DNA of 64,000 nucleotides from Natronomonas salinimetallica (GTDB lineage: Archaea; Halobacteriota; Halobacteria; Halobacteriales; Haloarculaceae), in assembly GCF_013839515.1 (NCBI RefSeq), contig NZ_JACDNQ010000002.1, positions 82,310-146,309 of the forward strand, read 5' to 3'. Below, piece by piece: positions 9,050 to 17,329 of the stretch; positions within the stretch are counted from its first letter, which is position 1, and each line of letters begins with the position of its first letter. A program made the position numbers and the translations under genes. Under the pieces are notes generated by a model that worked only from the letters and a program-made list of their open reading frames with translations, was not told the DNA's origin and did no database searches.

Positions 9050-10141
9050 ATGTTCCGGGAGGCGATCGATTACCCGACACAACGCCCCGAAGGTGGTCGT
9101 TCGGTCATCGTCGGCGGGCTCGTTCTCGTCGTCATCATGGCCTCCCTCGGTGTCGCCGGGCTCGATACGCCCTACGCGTATCTCGCCGCCGTGGCCCTCT
9201 TGCCGTGGCTCCTCGTCCGGGGATATTACGTCCGCGTCGTACGGACGACGATCGGGCGCGACCAGCCCACGCCGCCTCGGTTCGGCGACGTCCGACGTCT
9301 GCTCCGTGACGGCGTGGTGGCGGTCGGCATCTCGGCTGTCTACCTGTCGCCGGGGATCGTGGTCCTCGGGCCGCTGGCGGTCTCACAGGCACTCGGCGCT
9401 GACTTTCCGACGCGTCTGACCGACGTCGGGATTCCGGAGAACGCCACCGCGGTTGCGGTACCGATCGTGGGGCTTCTCGCCGTACTCGCGCTCATGTACG
9501 TCATCGGCGCGCTCTACGTTCTCCCCGTCGCGGTCGCACGGTTCGCCTACACCGATCGGCCCGGTGCCGCCTTCGAGATCCGGCCCGTCGTTTCCGGGGC
9601 CGTGACCGAGGACTACGCCACCGCGTGGGGCATCTCCGTCGCGTTACGAGTGTTCGTGCTCCCGTTTACCTACCTGCTTCGGCTCCTCCTCGTCGGGTTC
9701 TTCTTGCAGTTCATGATCGCTACCAGCGTCCGGTACTGCTACGGGCAGGGCGTGGGGGCCGCACTCGATCTCGATCCGGTCCCCGCCACACACGAGCGGA
9801 GCGACCCCGACGACTGGGCGCTCCGATCCGCCGTCGAACGGGTCCCGTCCGACGACGGGGCGTTCGGAAGCCGGCGTCGGCGACCCCTGACCGGGGGCCG
9901 AGAGCTTACGCCCGCGGTACGGCGGGTGGCGGGCGGCGATTCCAGGGGGGCCCCCGAGGCTGAGACGGATGCGGACCCGACATCGGATGCGGACCCGACA
10001 TCGGATGCGGACCCGACATCGGATGCGGACCCGACATCGGAGACGTTCGGCGGCGGTTTCCGGCCCGCCGTCGATCCGGATCGGACCGGGAGCGAGAGCG
10101 AACGCGGGACCCGGAGTGAACACGAGGATGACGACGACTGA
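9050..10141 (+). CDS. DUF4013-like multi-pass membrane protein with repeat-bearing acidic tail
   Basis: 363 residues. The first about 230 contain paired hydrophobic segments (about 22-60, 85-115, 135-165, 190-225) in a pattern I recognise from haloarchaeal DUF4013 proteins. The remaining 130 residues are hydrophilic and probably cytoplasmic, including four copies of a DPTSDA hexapeptide at about residues 307-330 encoded by an exact 18-bp DNA repeat. Function unknown; family membership is from memory. Confidence 0.8.
   Translation: MFREAIDYPTQRPEGGRSVIVGGLVLVVIMASLGVAGLDTPYAYLAAVALLPWLLVRGYYVRVVRTTIGRDQPTPPRFGDVRRLLRDGVVAVGISAVYLSPGIVVLGPLAVSQALGADFPTRLTDVGIPENATAVAVPIVGLLAVLALMYVIGALYVLPVAVARFAYTDRPGAAFEIRPVVSGAVTEDYATAWGISVALRVFVLPFTYLLRLLLVGFFLQFMIATSVRYCYGQGVGAALDLDPVPATHERSDPDDWALRSAVERVPSDDGAFGSRRRRPLTGGRELTPAVRRVAGGDSRGAPEAETDADPTSDADPTSDADPTSDADPTSETFGGGFRPAVDPDRTGSESERGTRSEHEDDDD
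9968..10039. repeat. 18-bp in-frame tandem repeat, four exact copies
   Basis: gatgcggacccgacatcg is repeated at 9968, 9986, 10004 and 10022 within the coding sequence of the DUF4013-like protein. The copies are identical, so it is likely recent and prone to length change in multiples of six residues. Confidence 0.95.
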
Positions 10142-10197
10142 GACTGTCGGCTGGCCCCGTTGGACGACACGCACGCGCCGGTGTCGTGGTATCCTCA

Positions 10198-10304
10198 TAC
10201 TGCCGGACGTGCCGACTTGAATCGCGGGCCACTCGACACGCACGTTCGACCGGCAGTTCGGACATGTACCGAGTCGGACGTTCACGAACGGACGTCCGGC
10301 AGTA
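10198..10304. mobile_element. 107-bp miniature inverted-repeat element, subtype A
   Basis: It starts tactgccggacgt and ends acgtccggcagta, a perfect 13-bp terminal inverted repeat. It is flanked by the direct repeat TCA (10195-10197 and 10305-10307). Too short to code for a transposase, it is a MITE that must be moved in trans. The right-hand TCA is also the complement of the TGA stop of the DUF5794-like gene, so the element landed exactly at that gene's stop codon without destroying it. Confidence 0.9.
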
Positions 10305-11201
10305 TCAGAGCCAGGGAGCGCGGTCGCCGTCCGGGACGCCGGGCGAGCCGTCCTCCTCGACGCCGTCGTCGAGCAACGGCTCGCCGTCCGCGTCGGCGGC
10401 GTCTGGGCCGCCGTCGGTCGCCGGAGCCTCGCCGCCCCCGTCTGCGGGACCGGGGAGGTCGATCGCACCCTCGGGGTTGAACGCCAGGAGGCCGGTGAGC
10501 GCGAGGACGATGAGCGCCAGCGGCTCCTCGCCCGTGATCGGGCCGACCTCGAGGATCGTCAAGGGGAGTACGCCCAGCGCAACGGCGCTCCCGAAGCGGA
10601 ACCGATCGATATCGACGTTGCCGCGCAGCCACGGGCCGAGCAGGGCGACCGCGAGCGCGAACCCGACGCCGATGATCGCCGCGCCGGTTCCGTAGAGGAC
10701 GTACACGGGCTCGGAGATGATCGCGAGCTCGAAGCCGTTCGGCCGGAAACTGGCGACCAGCCCGAGCGCGATGATGACGCTCGGGTTCGGGAGGTATTCG
10801 CCGATGGTGGCGCTGGCGGTCTTGGCCGCGATCGCGAGGATGACCAGGGCGGCGAAGCGCTCGAAGATCGCCATCGACAACAGCGACTCGATGGTCGGGG
10901 CGATGGCCGCCTGGATCGCGGCGAGCGGGACGACGAGCGCCCCGACGAGCAGGATGTTCCGGACGCGCTCTCGGCGGCTGCCCTCCATCTCGGCGAGGAC
11001 GACAGCGAGCGTCGCGCTGCCGCCGAAGATGAGCAGCCCGACCTCGACCATACCGAGGAGCGACGACACTGCCCCCGCGAGGACGAGAGCCGCGAAGATC
11101 CCGTCCAGAAGCGGCAGCGCCATGACGGTGGCGAGCAACCGGGTTCCCTCGCCGACGCGTCGCTCGAGGCGTAACGCGACCGGATGTCGTGACGTACTCA
11201 T
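10305..11201 (-). CDS. Haloarchaeal multi-pass membrane protein (DUF5794-like)
   Basis: 298 residues with about seven hydrophobic helices over residues 20-240, and an acidic Gly/Pro/Asp-rich C-terminal tail of about 60 residues ending DRAPWL. It resembles DUF5794 proteins from memory; the function is unknown. The start codon overlaps the stop of the small frame upstream (ATGA), suggesting translational coupling. The stop codon lies in the target duplication of a MITE. Confidence 0.8.
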   Translation of the reverse strand: MSTSRHPVALRLERRVGEGTRLLATVMALPLLDGIFAALVLAGAVSSLLGMVEVGLLIFGGSATLAVVLAEMEGSRRERVRNILLVGALVVPLAAIQAAIAPTIESLLSMAIFERFAALVILAIAAKTASATIGEYLPNPSVIIALGLVASFRPNGFELAIISEPVYVLYGTGAAIIGVGFALAVALLGPWLRGNVDIDRFRFGSAVALGVLPLTILEVGPITGEEPLALIVLALTGLLAFNPEGAIDLPGPADGGGEAPATDGGPDAADADGEPLLDDGVEEDGSPGVPDGDRAPWL

Positions 11202-11435
11202 CCGTCAGGCCGGGAGCCCCTCACCGTAGGATCGGCGGTGACGATGGCGATACCCTCCGGGACGGTCGCGTCCGAACCCGAACCCGAACTCGAACCGTTT
11301 GAGGGTATTCTCCGCGTTCTTGTTCCGCATCGCAGCTGTAAATGTGGCGCCGGTGGGGAGGGCGTACTCGCCGGCGGTACACTGTGCGATGGGACTTGCG
11401 GAGTCCATACCGAGGTATTCGGGTGTGTCTTGCAT
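11198..11435 (-). pseudogene. Possible frameshifted small gene upstream of the DUF5794-like gene
   Basis: From the ATG at 11435 one frame reads MQDTPEYLGMDSASPIAQ, continuing to ENTLKRFEF. Within a run of ttcggg hexamers (about 11270-11300) the convincing frame appears to change to one reading GSDATVPEGIAIVTADPT, which ends in a TGA overlapping the DUF5794 start by four bases. Either a frameshift has occurred in the hexamer run or one of the halves is not coding. I do not recognise the protein. Confidence 0.35.
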
Positions 11436-11572
11436 AAATGTTGTGTGAGTCGAGGGCACATGCGAACGACGAACGACCACTATGATGGTTGGGGAGTCGG
11501 CGGACCGTCCGAAAACGAACGTCGTTGGCCACGATCGTCCGTTCGTCCGCCGATCACGGTTTCGATGCCGGC

Positions 11573-11618
11573 GATACCGTGCCGTCCGTACACGCCCGGC
11601 GATACCGTGCCGTCCGTA
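11573..11618. repeat. Direct repeat in the guaB upstream region
   Basis: gcgataccgtgccgtccgta occurs twice, about 27 bp apart, within the roughly 240-bp spacer before guaB. The rest of the spacer 11436-11672 shows no gene that I trust. Confidence 0.7.
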
Positions 11619-11672
11619 CCCACGGACCCGTTCTCTCGCAACGCTTTTGCATCGCGGCTTCCCACCGTTTAC

Positions 11673-13154
11673 ATGGCGAGCGAGGAACCCTTCTCAGAGA
11701 AGCTCCGTGTACCCGAGGCGTTGACGTTCGACGACGTGTTGCTCCGTCCCAAGGAGAGTCGCGTCGAGCCAGACGACGCCGACATGGCGACCCGTGTCTC
11801 GACGAACGTCACGCTGAATCTGCCCGTCCTCTCGGCGGCGATGGACACCGTCACCGAGGCCGACTTGGCGATCGAGATGGCCCGTCAGGGCGGCCTCGGC
11901 GTCCTCCACCGCAACATGACCGTCGAGGAGACCGCAGCACAGGTCGAACAGATCAAACGCGCCGACGAACTCATCATTCGCGACGTCGTCACCGCCGATC
12001 CGGACCAGACCGTCCGCGAGGTCGACGCGATGATGGAGCGGGAGGGCGTCTCGGGGGCTCCCGTCGTCGACGACGACGACGACGTCGTATTGGGGATCAT
12101 CTCCGGCACCGACATTCGCCCGTATCTGGAAGTCGGCGAGTACGACGCGGTCCGCGAGGCGATGACCGACGAGGTCGTCACCACGAGCGATGACGTGACG
12201 CCGCGGGAAGCCCTCGAACTGATGTACGAACACAAAATCGAGCGGGTGCCGATCGTCGACGGGGAGAACCGCCTGACGGGGCTCATCACGATGGCGGGCG
12301 TGCTCGCGCGGCGCGAACACGACAACGCGGCCCGCGACGGGGACGGCGCGTTGGTCGCCGGCGTCGCGGTCGGCCCCTTCGAGACGGACCGTGCCCGGGC
12401 GGCCGACGAGGCCGGCGCGGACGTCGTCTTCATCGACTGTGCACACGCCCACAACCTCGACGTCATCGACTCTGCTCGCGAGATCGAGGCCGACGTGGAC
12501 GCCGACGTCGTCGTCGGCAACGTCGGGACGCGCGAGGCGGCCGAGGAGATCGTCGACTTCGCCGACGGCATCAAGGTCGGGATCGGTCCCGGATCGATCT
12601 GTACCACCCGGATCGTCTCCGGATCGGGGATGCCACAGATCACCGCTATCGCGGAGGTCGCCGACGTCGCATCGCGACACGGCGTCCCGGTGATCGCCGA
12701 CGGCGGGATCCGATACTCCGGCGACGCGATCAAGGCTATCGCCGCGGGTGCCGACGCGGTCATGCTCGGATCGTACTTCGCCGGTACCGACGAGGCCCCC
12801 GGCCGTGTCATCACCATGAACGGCAAACGCTACAAGCAGTACCGCGGGATGGGTTCGGTCGGCGCGATGAACGACGGCGGCGGCGACCGCTATCTCAAGG
12901 AAGAAGACGAGGACGAGGAGTTCGTTCCCGAGGGCGTCGAGGCGGCGAAGCCGTACAAGGGGCCGCTCGCCTCCGAACTCCACCAGCTCGTCGGCGGGAT
13001 GCAGTCGGGCATGGGCTACGTCGGCGCGGAAACCATCCCGGCGTTCAAAGAGCGAAGCGAGTTCGTCCGGGTCTCCTCGGCCGGCCAGACCGAGAGCCAC
13101 GCCCACGACGTCGTGATCACGGACGAGGCACCGAACTACAGCCCCGACAGCTAA
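11673..13154 (+). CDS. guaB: IMP dehydrogenase
   Basis: 493 residues from the ATG at 11673. The upstream in-frame extension passes through direct repeats and lacks coding character. The catalytic loop GPGSICTTR carries C310, the CBS pair spans about residues 100-220 (two Bateman repeats), and the flap segment YRGMGSVGAM and the C-terminal GGMQSGMGYVGA are intact. The enzyme converts IMP to XMP with NAD in guanine nucleotide synthesis. Single gene, full length. Confidence 0.97.
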   Translation: MASEEPFSEKLRVPEALTFDDVLLRPKESRVEPDDADMATRVSTNVTLNLPVLSAAMDTVTEADLAIEMARQGGLGVLHRNMTVEETAAQVEQIKRADELIIRDVVTADPDQTVREVDAMMEREGVSGAPVVDDDDDVVLGIISGTDIRPYLEVGEYDAVREAMTDEVVTTSDDVTPREALELMYEHKIERVPIVDGENRLTGLITMAGVLARREHDNAARDGDGALVAGVAVGPFETDRARAADEAGADVVFIDCAHAHNLDVIDSAREIEADVDADVVVGNVGTREAAEEIVDFADGIKVGIGPGSICTTRIVSGSGMPQITAIAEVADVASRHGVPVIADGGIRYSGDAIKAIAAGADAVMLGSYFAGTDEAPGRVITMNGKRYKQYRGMGSVGAMNDGGGDRYLKEEDEDEEFVPEGVEAAKPYKGPLASELHQLVGGMQSGMGYVGAETIPAFKERSEFVRVSSAGQTESHAHDVVITDEAPNYSPDS

Positions 13155-13209
13155 GGCCGTTCCGGCCCCTTCCGCGGGGATATTAAACGCCGCTCCCGTA
13201 TTCTGCGGT

Positions 13210-13377
13210 ATGTCCGGCACCATCGTCCCGCTGGTCGCCGCCTTCGAGTGGCTCTTCGGTACCTTCGGGCCGTTCTTGATCCCGGCGACGCTTTTCGTTC
13301 TCGGTGCCGTGGGATATCTCGTCCTCTATGTGATCGAACGCGCTCGGAGCGACGACTGGTCCGGCGGTGGACGGTGA
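13210..13377 (+). CDS. 55-residue single-span membrane protein
   Basis: It starts MSGTIVPLVAAFEWLFGTF, with a hydrophobic core over residues 4-43 and a charged end ERARSDDWSGGGR. The ATG follows guaB by 55 bp, and GC-rich third positions support coding. Similar tiny membrane proteins are common in haloarchaea; function unknown. Confidence 0.65.
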   Translation: MSGTIVPLVAAFEWLFGTFGPFLIPATLFVLGAVGYLVLYVIERARSDDWSGGGR

Positions 13378-13387
13378 TACGGCCGGC

Positions 13388-13450
13388 GACCCCGAGCGTA
13401 CGCGGTGTGACCCCGAGCGTACGCGGTGTGACCCCGAGCGTACGCGGTGT
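13388..13450. repeat. 21-bp tandem repeat, three exact copies
   Basis: The unit gaccccgagcgtacgcggtgt starts at 13388, 13409 and 13430, ten bases after the small membrane protein gene. There are no spacers, so it is not CRISPR. Confidence 0.9.
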
Positions 13451-13536
13451 GACGTTCGGAGACACACACCGGTGACGGTGAGTCCACGTTCGGGAATGAG
13501 GAAACGAATTATATCCGTCCGGATCGATCGTGGGAT

Positions 13537-14121
13537 ATGAACGACGACGCGATGGGCCGGTTTCCGGTCCCCGATCGGGAGGAACTCCCCGACGACGTTC
13601 GCGAGCGAATCGACGAGGAGGCCGAGCGGGCCGGCTTCACCCCGAACGTCTTCTCGGCGTTCGCGTACAAGCCGAGTCACTTCCGGGCATTTTTCGCCTA
13701 TCACGACGCGCTGACGCAGGATACGGCCCTGGAGCGTGCGGAGATCGAAATGATCGTCGTCACGGTGTCCGGCATCAACGACTGTCTGTACTGTGTCGTC
13801 GCCCACGGGGCCTTACTCCGGATATTCGCCGACGCCCCGAAGCTCGCGGACCAACTGGCGACGAACTACCGGGCGGCGGACCTTTCGGGGCCTCACCGCG
13901 AGATGCTGGATTTCGCCGCGAAGCTCACCGAGACGCCCGACAAAGTCGACGGGACGGATTTCGACCGGCTGCGGGAGGCGGGCTTTTCGGCCGAGGCGAT
14001 CTGGGATATCGCCGGCGTCGTGGCCTTTTTCAATCTCTCGAACCGGATGGCGATACTCACCGACATGCGGCCCAACGATCGGTTCTATACGATGGGCCGC
14101 GGCGAAACCGGGGGCACGTAG
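13537..14121 (+). CDS. Peroxidase-related AhpD / carboxymuconolactone decarboxylase family protein
   Basis: 194 residues. The AhpD-like core carries DCLYCVVAHG, the CxxC...H redox motif, preceded by the helix EIEMIVVTVSGIN. PNVFSAFAYKPSHFRAFFAYHDAL is typical of the uncharacterised peroxidase-related subgroup. Alkylhydroperoxidase-like activity is inferred from the motif. Starts with ATG at 13537; stand-alone. Confidence 0.9.
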   Translation: MNDDAMGRFPVPDREELPDDVRERIDEEAERAGFTPNVFSAFAYKPSHFRAFFAYHDALTQDTALERAEIEMIVVTVSGINDCLYCVVAHGALLRIFADAPKLADQLATNYRAADLSGPHREMLDFAAKLTETPDKVDGTDFDRLREAGFSAEAIWDIAGVVAFFNLSNRMAILTDMRPNDRFYTMGRGETGGT

Positions 14122-14477
14122 CCGGAGATCCCGATACTGCCGGCCGTAGCTTCGTGACGGTGTTCGCCACCCCTGACGGCGAGGTCCGTGACAGACGCAC
14201 AGCCGGCAGTGTGGACCGCGCTCCGACGCCGGGTACACGGACGGGGCGTTCGTCGATTTCGACGACGAAGCGCGGTCCCGGCGTCGTCGAGCGGTTCGTC
14301 CAGTCCACCGTACGAAGCCGGCAAGCAGGTCTGGGGGACGCCGACCGGCCACCCGTCGGTGAGCGGTACGCGACCGTCCGTATCGTGGAGACGCCGGAGG
14401 AGCCGACACCAACACGGGAGCGCTACCGAGCACTCCCAACCGCTCTATACACCTCCTAGAAGCGTTTAGAAGGAAGC
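14122..14477. other. 356-bp stretch without a confident gene
   Basis: A weak forward frame (GTG 14154 to the TAG at 14459; VTVFATPDGEVRDR at its start) has mixed codon quality, and a reverse frame also exists; neither is convincing. tactgccggccgt at 14135 and a near-inverted agccggcagtg at 14201 resemble decayed ends of the 107-bp miniature element, but no TNA duplication is present. Confidence 0.4.
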
Positions 14478-15086
14478 ATGCCGTCCACCCACGTGATGGC
14501 TGATCAACGACAGCCGACGGCGAGGACCCGTACCGAACCGGTACGCCACCCTATCTGTACCGATCCAACGACGCCGCTTGTGGTCACCTGCTACGTCCGG
14601 GGCGACGTCACGGCTCCGAGCCGTCGCCAGATCGAGGCCGTCCGCCGGCGACTGGAGACGCTCGGGGAGACGTCGCTCGTGGCGGATGTTCGGGTTCGAC
14701 AGTGGCCTCCCCGTCGACACGCGACCGGAGCGGGAGCCGACATCACGACGTGCGATGCGCTCGTCGAGCGCTTCGAGCAGTGGGCCGACGACTCGGCGTA
14801 CTCGCTTCGGCCCGCGATCCGCCGCCGGAGCGCGTCGCAGTCGCTGCTGGAGGACGACCCGTCCGCTCCCGGGGTCTGTGTCCCGGTCATGCTGTTGGAA
14901 CTGGAGTACGCCGAGCGCGAGACGTCCGGGCCGGCGGGTGTCATCCCCTATACGGTCCCGACTGATTCCGGCGACGCGATCACGTATACCGTCAGCGACT
15001 GGCTGGCGGCGGCCGAGGGTGCGACCGACGTCGGGGTCGGGGACTCCCGCCGCGGCGAGTACGAACGGGTTCCCCAGCGAGCGTAG
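14478..15086 (+). CDS. Haloarchaeal protein of unknown function (possibly HTH-associated)
   Basis: 202 residues from the ATG at 14478; M7 (14496) is an alternative start. The core PLVVTCYVRGDVTAPSRRQIEAVRRRLETL followed by DVRVRQWPP resembles haloarchaeal proteins labelled HTH-domain, with a variable N-terminal Arg/Thr-rich leader. A second segment ends VSDWLAAAEGA. The regulatory role is unproven; I give the general family only from memory. Confidence 0.65.
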   Translation: MPSTHVMADQRQPTARTRTEPVRHPICTDPTTPLVVTCYVRGDVTAPSRRQIEAVRRRLETLGETSLVADVRVRQWPPRRHATGAGADITTCDALVERFEQWADDSAYSLRPAIRRRSASQSLLEDDPSAPGVCVPVMLLELEYAERETSGPAGVIPYTVPTDSGDAITYTVSDWLAAAEGATDVGVGDSRRGEYERVPQRA

Positions 15087-15138
15087 TCTCGACGCCGATC
15101 GGGAACCGAGGCCGCCGCCACACATTTATTACACGGGT

Positions 15139-15666
15139 ATGTCAACTTGGGACATGGATCTGTACGTCGCCCACCCCGACGACGTCGGCGCGATCCGGGA
15201 GATCGCGCGGACATCGTGGGAGCACGACTATCCGGACATCCTGAGCCGCGAGAGCGTCGAGGCGGCCATCAACGGCTGGTACGGTCACGATCGGTTGCGC
15301 GAGGAACTCGAAGATCCCTGGACGCACATCTACGTCGCGACCGCGGACGATGCGGGAGAGGGGGCCGGAACCCACGGAATCGCTGGCTTCGCCCACGCCG
15401 TTCTCGACGGGGACGAGGGGCACCTCCTGCGGATCTACGTCTCCCCCGACGCACGACGGAACGGGATCGGGAAGGCGCTCTTCGATCGGGTCCACCACGA
15501 GCTGGGTCGACACGACATCGATCGGCTCAACGCGATGGTGCTCGCCGACAACGAGTTGGGCAACGAGTTCTACGCGGACCGCGGCCTCGTACTCGCCGAG
15601 CGGGCCGAAACGACGGTCGGCGAGGAAACGTTCGAGGAGAACACCTATTCGCTGGATCTCACCTAG
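15139..15666 (+). CDS. GNAT family N-acetyltransferase
   Basis: 175 residues. The acetyl-CoA binding motif A is visible as LLRIYVSPDARRNGIGKALFD (about residues 100-120), preceded by GIAGFAHAVLDG and followed by LNAMVLADNELGNEFYADRGL, the standard GNAT beta-5/alpha-4 region. The substrate is unknown. A tttatt box lies about 15 nt before the start. Confidence 0.92.
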   Translation: MSTWDMDLYVAHPDDVGAIREIARTSWEHDYPDILSRESVEAAINGWYGHDRLREELEDPWTHIYVATADDAGEGAGTHGIAGFAHAVLDGDEGHLLRIYVSPDARRNGIGKALFDRVHHELGRHDIDRLNAMVLADNELGNEFYADRGLVLAERAETTVGEETFEENTYSLDLT

Positions 15667-15774
15667 GGGCCGGGGCGAATCGTCCGCCCACCGAAGCGCC
15701 GATTCCGCCGCGGAGGGGCCGTTCGTCCCCGGCCGTGACGCATGTGGGCATCGGCGATACGGACCATACCAGGG

Positions 15775-16653
15775 CTACTCGAAGATCTCCGCGCCGCGTC
15801 CGATCGCCGTCTGGTAGGCGCGGGCGTCGACGCCGACGGCGTCGAAGGCGTCGAGCATCGTCGCCGCAATGGACCGTCGGTCGCGCTCGCGGCAGGCCGC
15901 GATCACCGCGGGTCCGGCCCCCGAGATCGTCACACCCGTCGCCCCGGCCTCGAAGGCGGCAGACCGGACCGACTCATAGCCCGTAATCAGGTCCGCACGG
16001 ACGGGGCTGACGATCGAATCGTCCATACCGCGCCCGACGAGTTCGGGATCGCCACGGGCCATTCCGATGGCCAACGTCGCGGCGTTTCCGACGACCTCGA
16101 CGACGTCTTCCAGCCGCGCTCCGTCGGGAACGACGCCCCTTGCGTCCCGCGTCGAGACGACGATCTCCGGCAGACAGGTGACGAGCGGTATCGACGCGTC
16201 GACTGCCGTCACCCCGTCCGGGCGGGCGATGGTGAACCCGCCCATGATCGAGGGGGCGACGTTGTCGGCGTGGGCGGCCCCCGAGACGACCGCCTCCCCC
16301 TCGGCGGCGATCGGGACGAGTTCCTCGCGCGTCAGGCCGCGGCCGTACAGGTCGTTTAGTCCGACCGCGGCGGCCGCGGCCGACGCCGCCGAGGAGCCGA
16401 GTCCGGAGGCCGGCCGGACGCCCTTGTCGATCTGGATGTGGGCCGGGGCCTCGAGCGCCTCGGCGACCGCGCCGACGGTGTTCTTTTCGGGATCCTCGGG
16501 GATGTACTGGCTCCCGACGCCGGTCACTTCTATCGTGGTGCGGTCGGCCTTTTCGATACGAACGACGTCCGCCGGTCGACCGAGTGCCGCGCCGAAGACG
16601 TCGAAGCCACTCCCCAGGTTCGCACTCGTCGCGGGGGCCCGCACCGTAACCAT
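15775..16653 (-). CDS. thrB: Homoserine kinase
   Basis: 292 residues from the ATG at 16653 (MVTVRAPATSANLGSGFD); an in-frame ATG at 16668 would add five. The GHMP ATP-binding motif PASGLGSSAASAAAAAVGLN is intact, as is the C-terminal SGAGPAVIA segment. It phosphorylates homoserine in threonine biosynthesis. Single gene, full length. Confidence 0.95.
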   Translation of the reverse strand: MVTVRAPATSANLGSGFDVFGAALGRPADVVRIEKADRTTIEVTGVGSQYIPEDPEKNTVGAVAEALEAPAHIQIDKGVRPASGLGSSAASAAAAAVGLNDLYGRGLTREELVPIAAEGEAVVSGAAHADNVAPSIMGGFTIARPDGVTAVDASIPLVTCLPEIVVSTRDARGVVPDGARLEDVVEVVGNAATLAIGMARGDPELVGRGMDDSIVSPVRADLITGYESVRSAAFEAGATGVTISGAGPAVIAACRERDRRSIAATMLDAFDAVGVDARAYQTAIGRGAEIFE

Positions 16654-16875
16654 GTAGCCCCGTTCCATTCGCCCCGGAATAAAACCCGACCTTTCGCTCC
16701 GCGTCGTCGCCCCGATAGCCCATACAGCCGGGCAGACACGTACCGCATCTGGCGTGTGTCCAACATCCCCGTAGATACGGGACGCATCAGGACCGTCGAG
16801 GAGGCTCACCGTGTCGTTACGGTATCCCGCGGCCGAACAGTCACGTTTTTTGCTTCTGGTTCCCGGTACTGTGGT

Positions 16876-17229
16876 ATGGCTACGAACACCACCTCGAACG
16901 GGGGGTCCGAAGCGAGAACGTTTCCGGCGGCACTGCCGGTCGAGATCCCGTATCGGAGCCGACTGAGTTGGGAACTCGGGACGCGCGTCGTCGGCGGTAC
17001 CGAGACGGAGCTGTTGAGCCGCTGGCGCTCCGAGGACGGCTGGGCGCTCGCCGTTTTCCGGGCCACCAGCGAAACGCTCATCATCCGGTTTCAGACCCCT
17101 GCCGGCCGGGAGTTGTTCTACGGTACGGAGGCGTCGGTGCGTTCGACCGTCCGGACGCGGCTCGAGGCACGGCCAGCCTGGCGGCGGGCGGATCGACGTG
17201 ACGAACCGGCCGATCAAAACGACACGTAG
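16876..17229 (+). CDS. Hypothetical protein, 117 residues
   Basis: It starts MATNTTSNGGSEART after a T-rich box (cgttttttgc, about 16843). There are no membrane segments, and the body is mixed alpha/beta with RWRSEDGWALAVFRATSETLIIRF. Not recognised. Codon use fits the chromosome. It lies divergent from thrB and upstream of a flavoprotein. Confidence 0.6.
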   Translation: MATNTTSNGGSEARTFPAALPVEIPYRSRLSWELGTRVVGGTETELLSRWRSEDGWALAVFRATSETLIIRFQTPAGRELFYGTEASVRSTVRTRLEARPAWRRADRRDEPADQNDT

Positions 17230-17329
17230 CCGAGAGAGGTGGCGAGTGGCCGAACGGGCGTGTGGCGGTGGGACCGGCGTCTCCGATGCGCATGAAAAGA
17301 GCCAACAGCCGCGGCGTCGATTCCCCGGT

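Noticed and set aside
14135..14211. Pair of degenerate element-like ends (tactgccggccgt, agccggcagtg)
   Set aside because: Spacing is about 77 bp rather than 107, there is no TNA duplication and the ends mismatch, so chance or deep decay cannot be separated.
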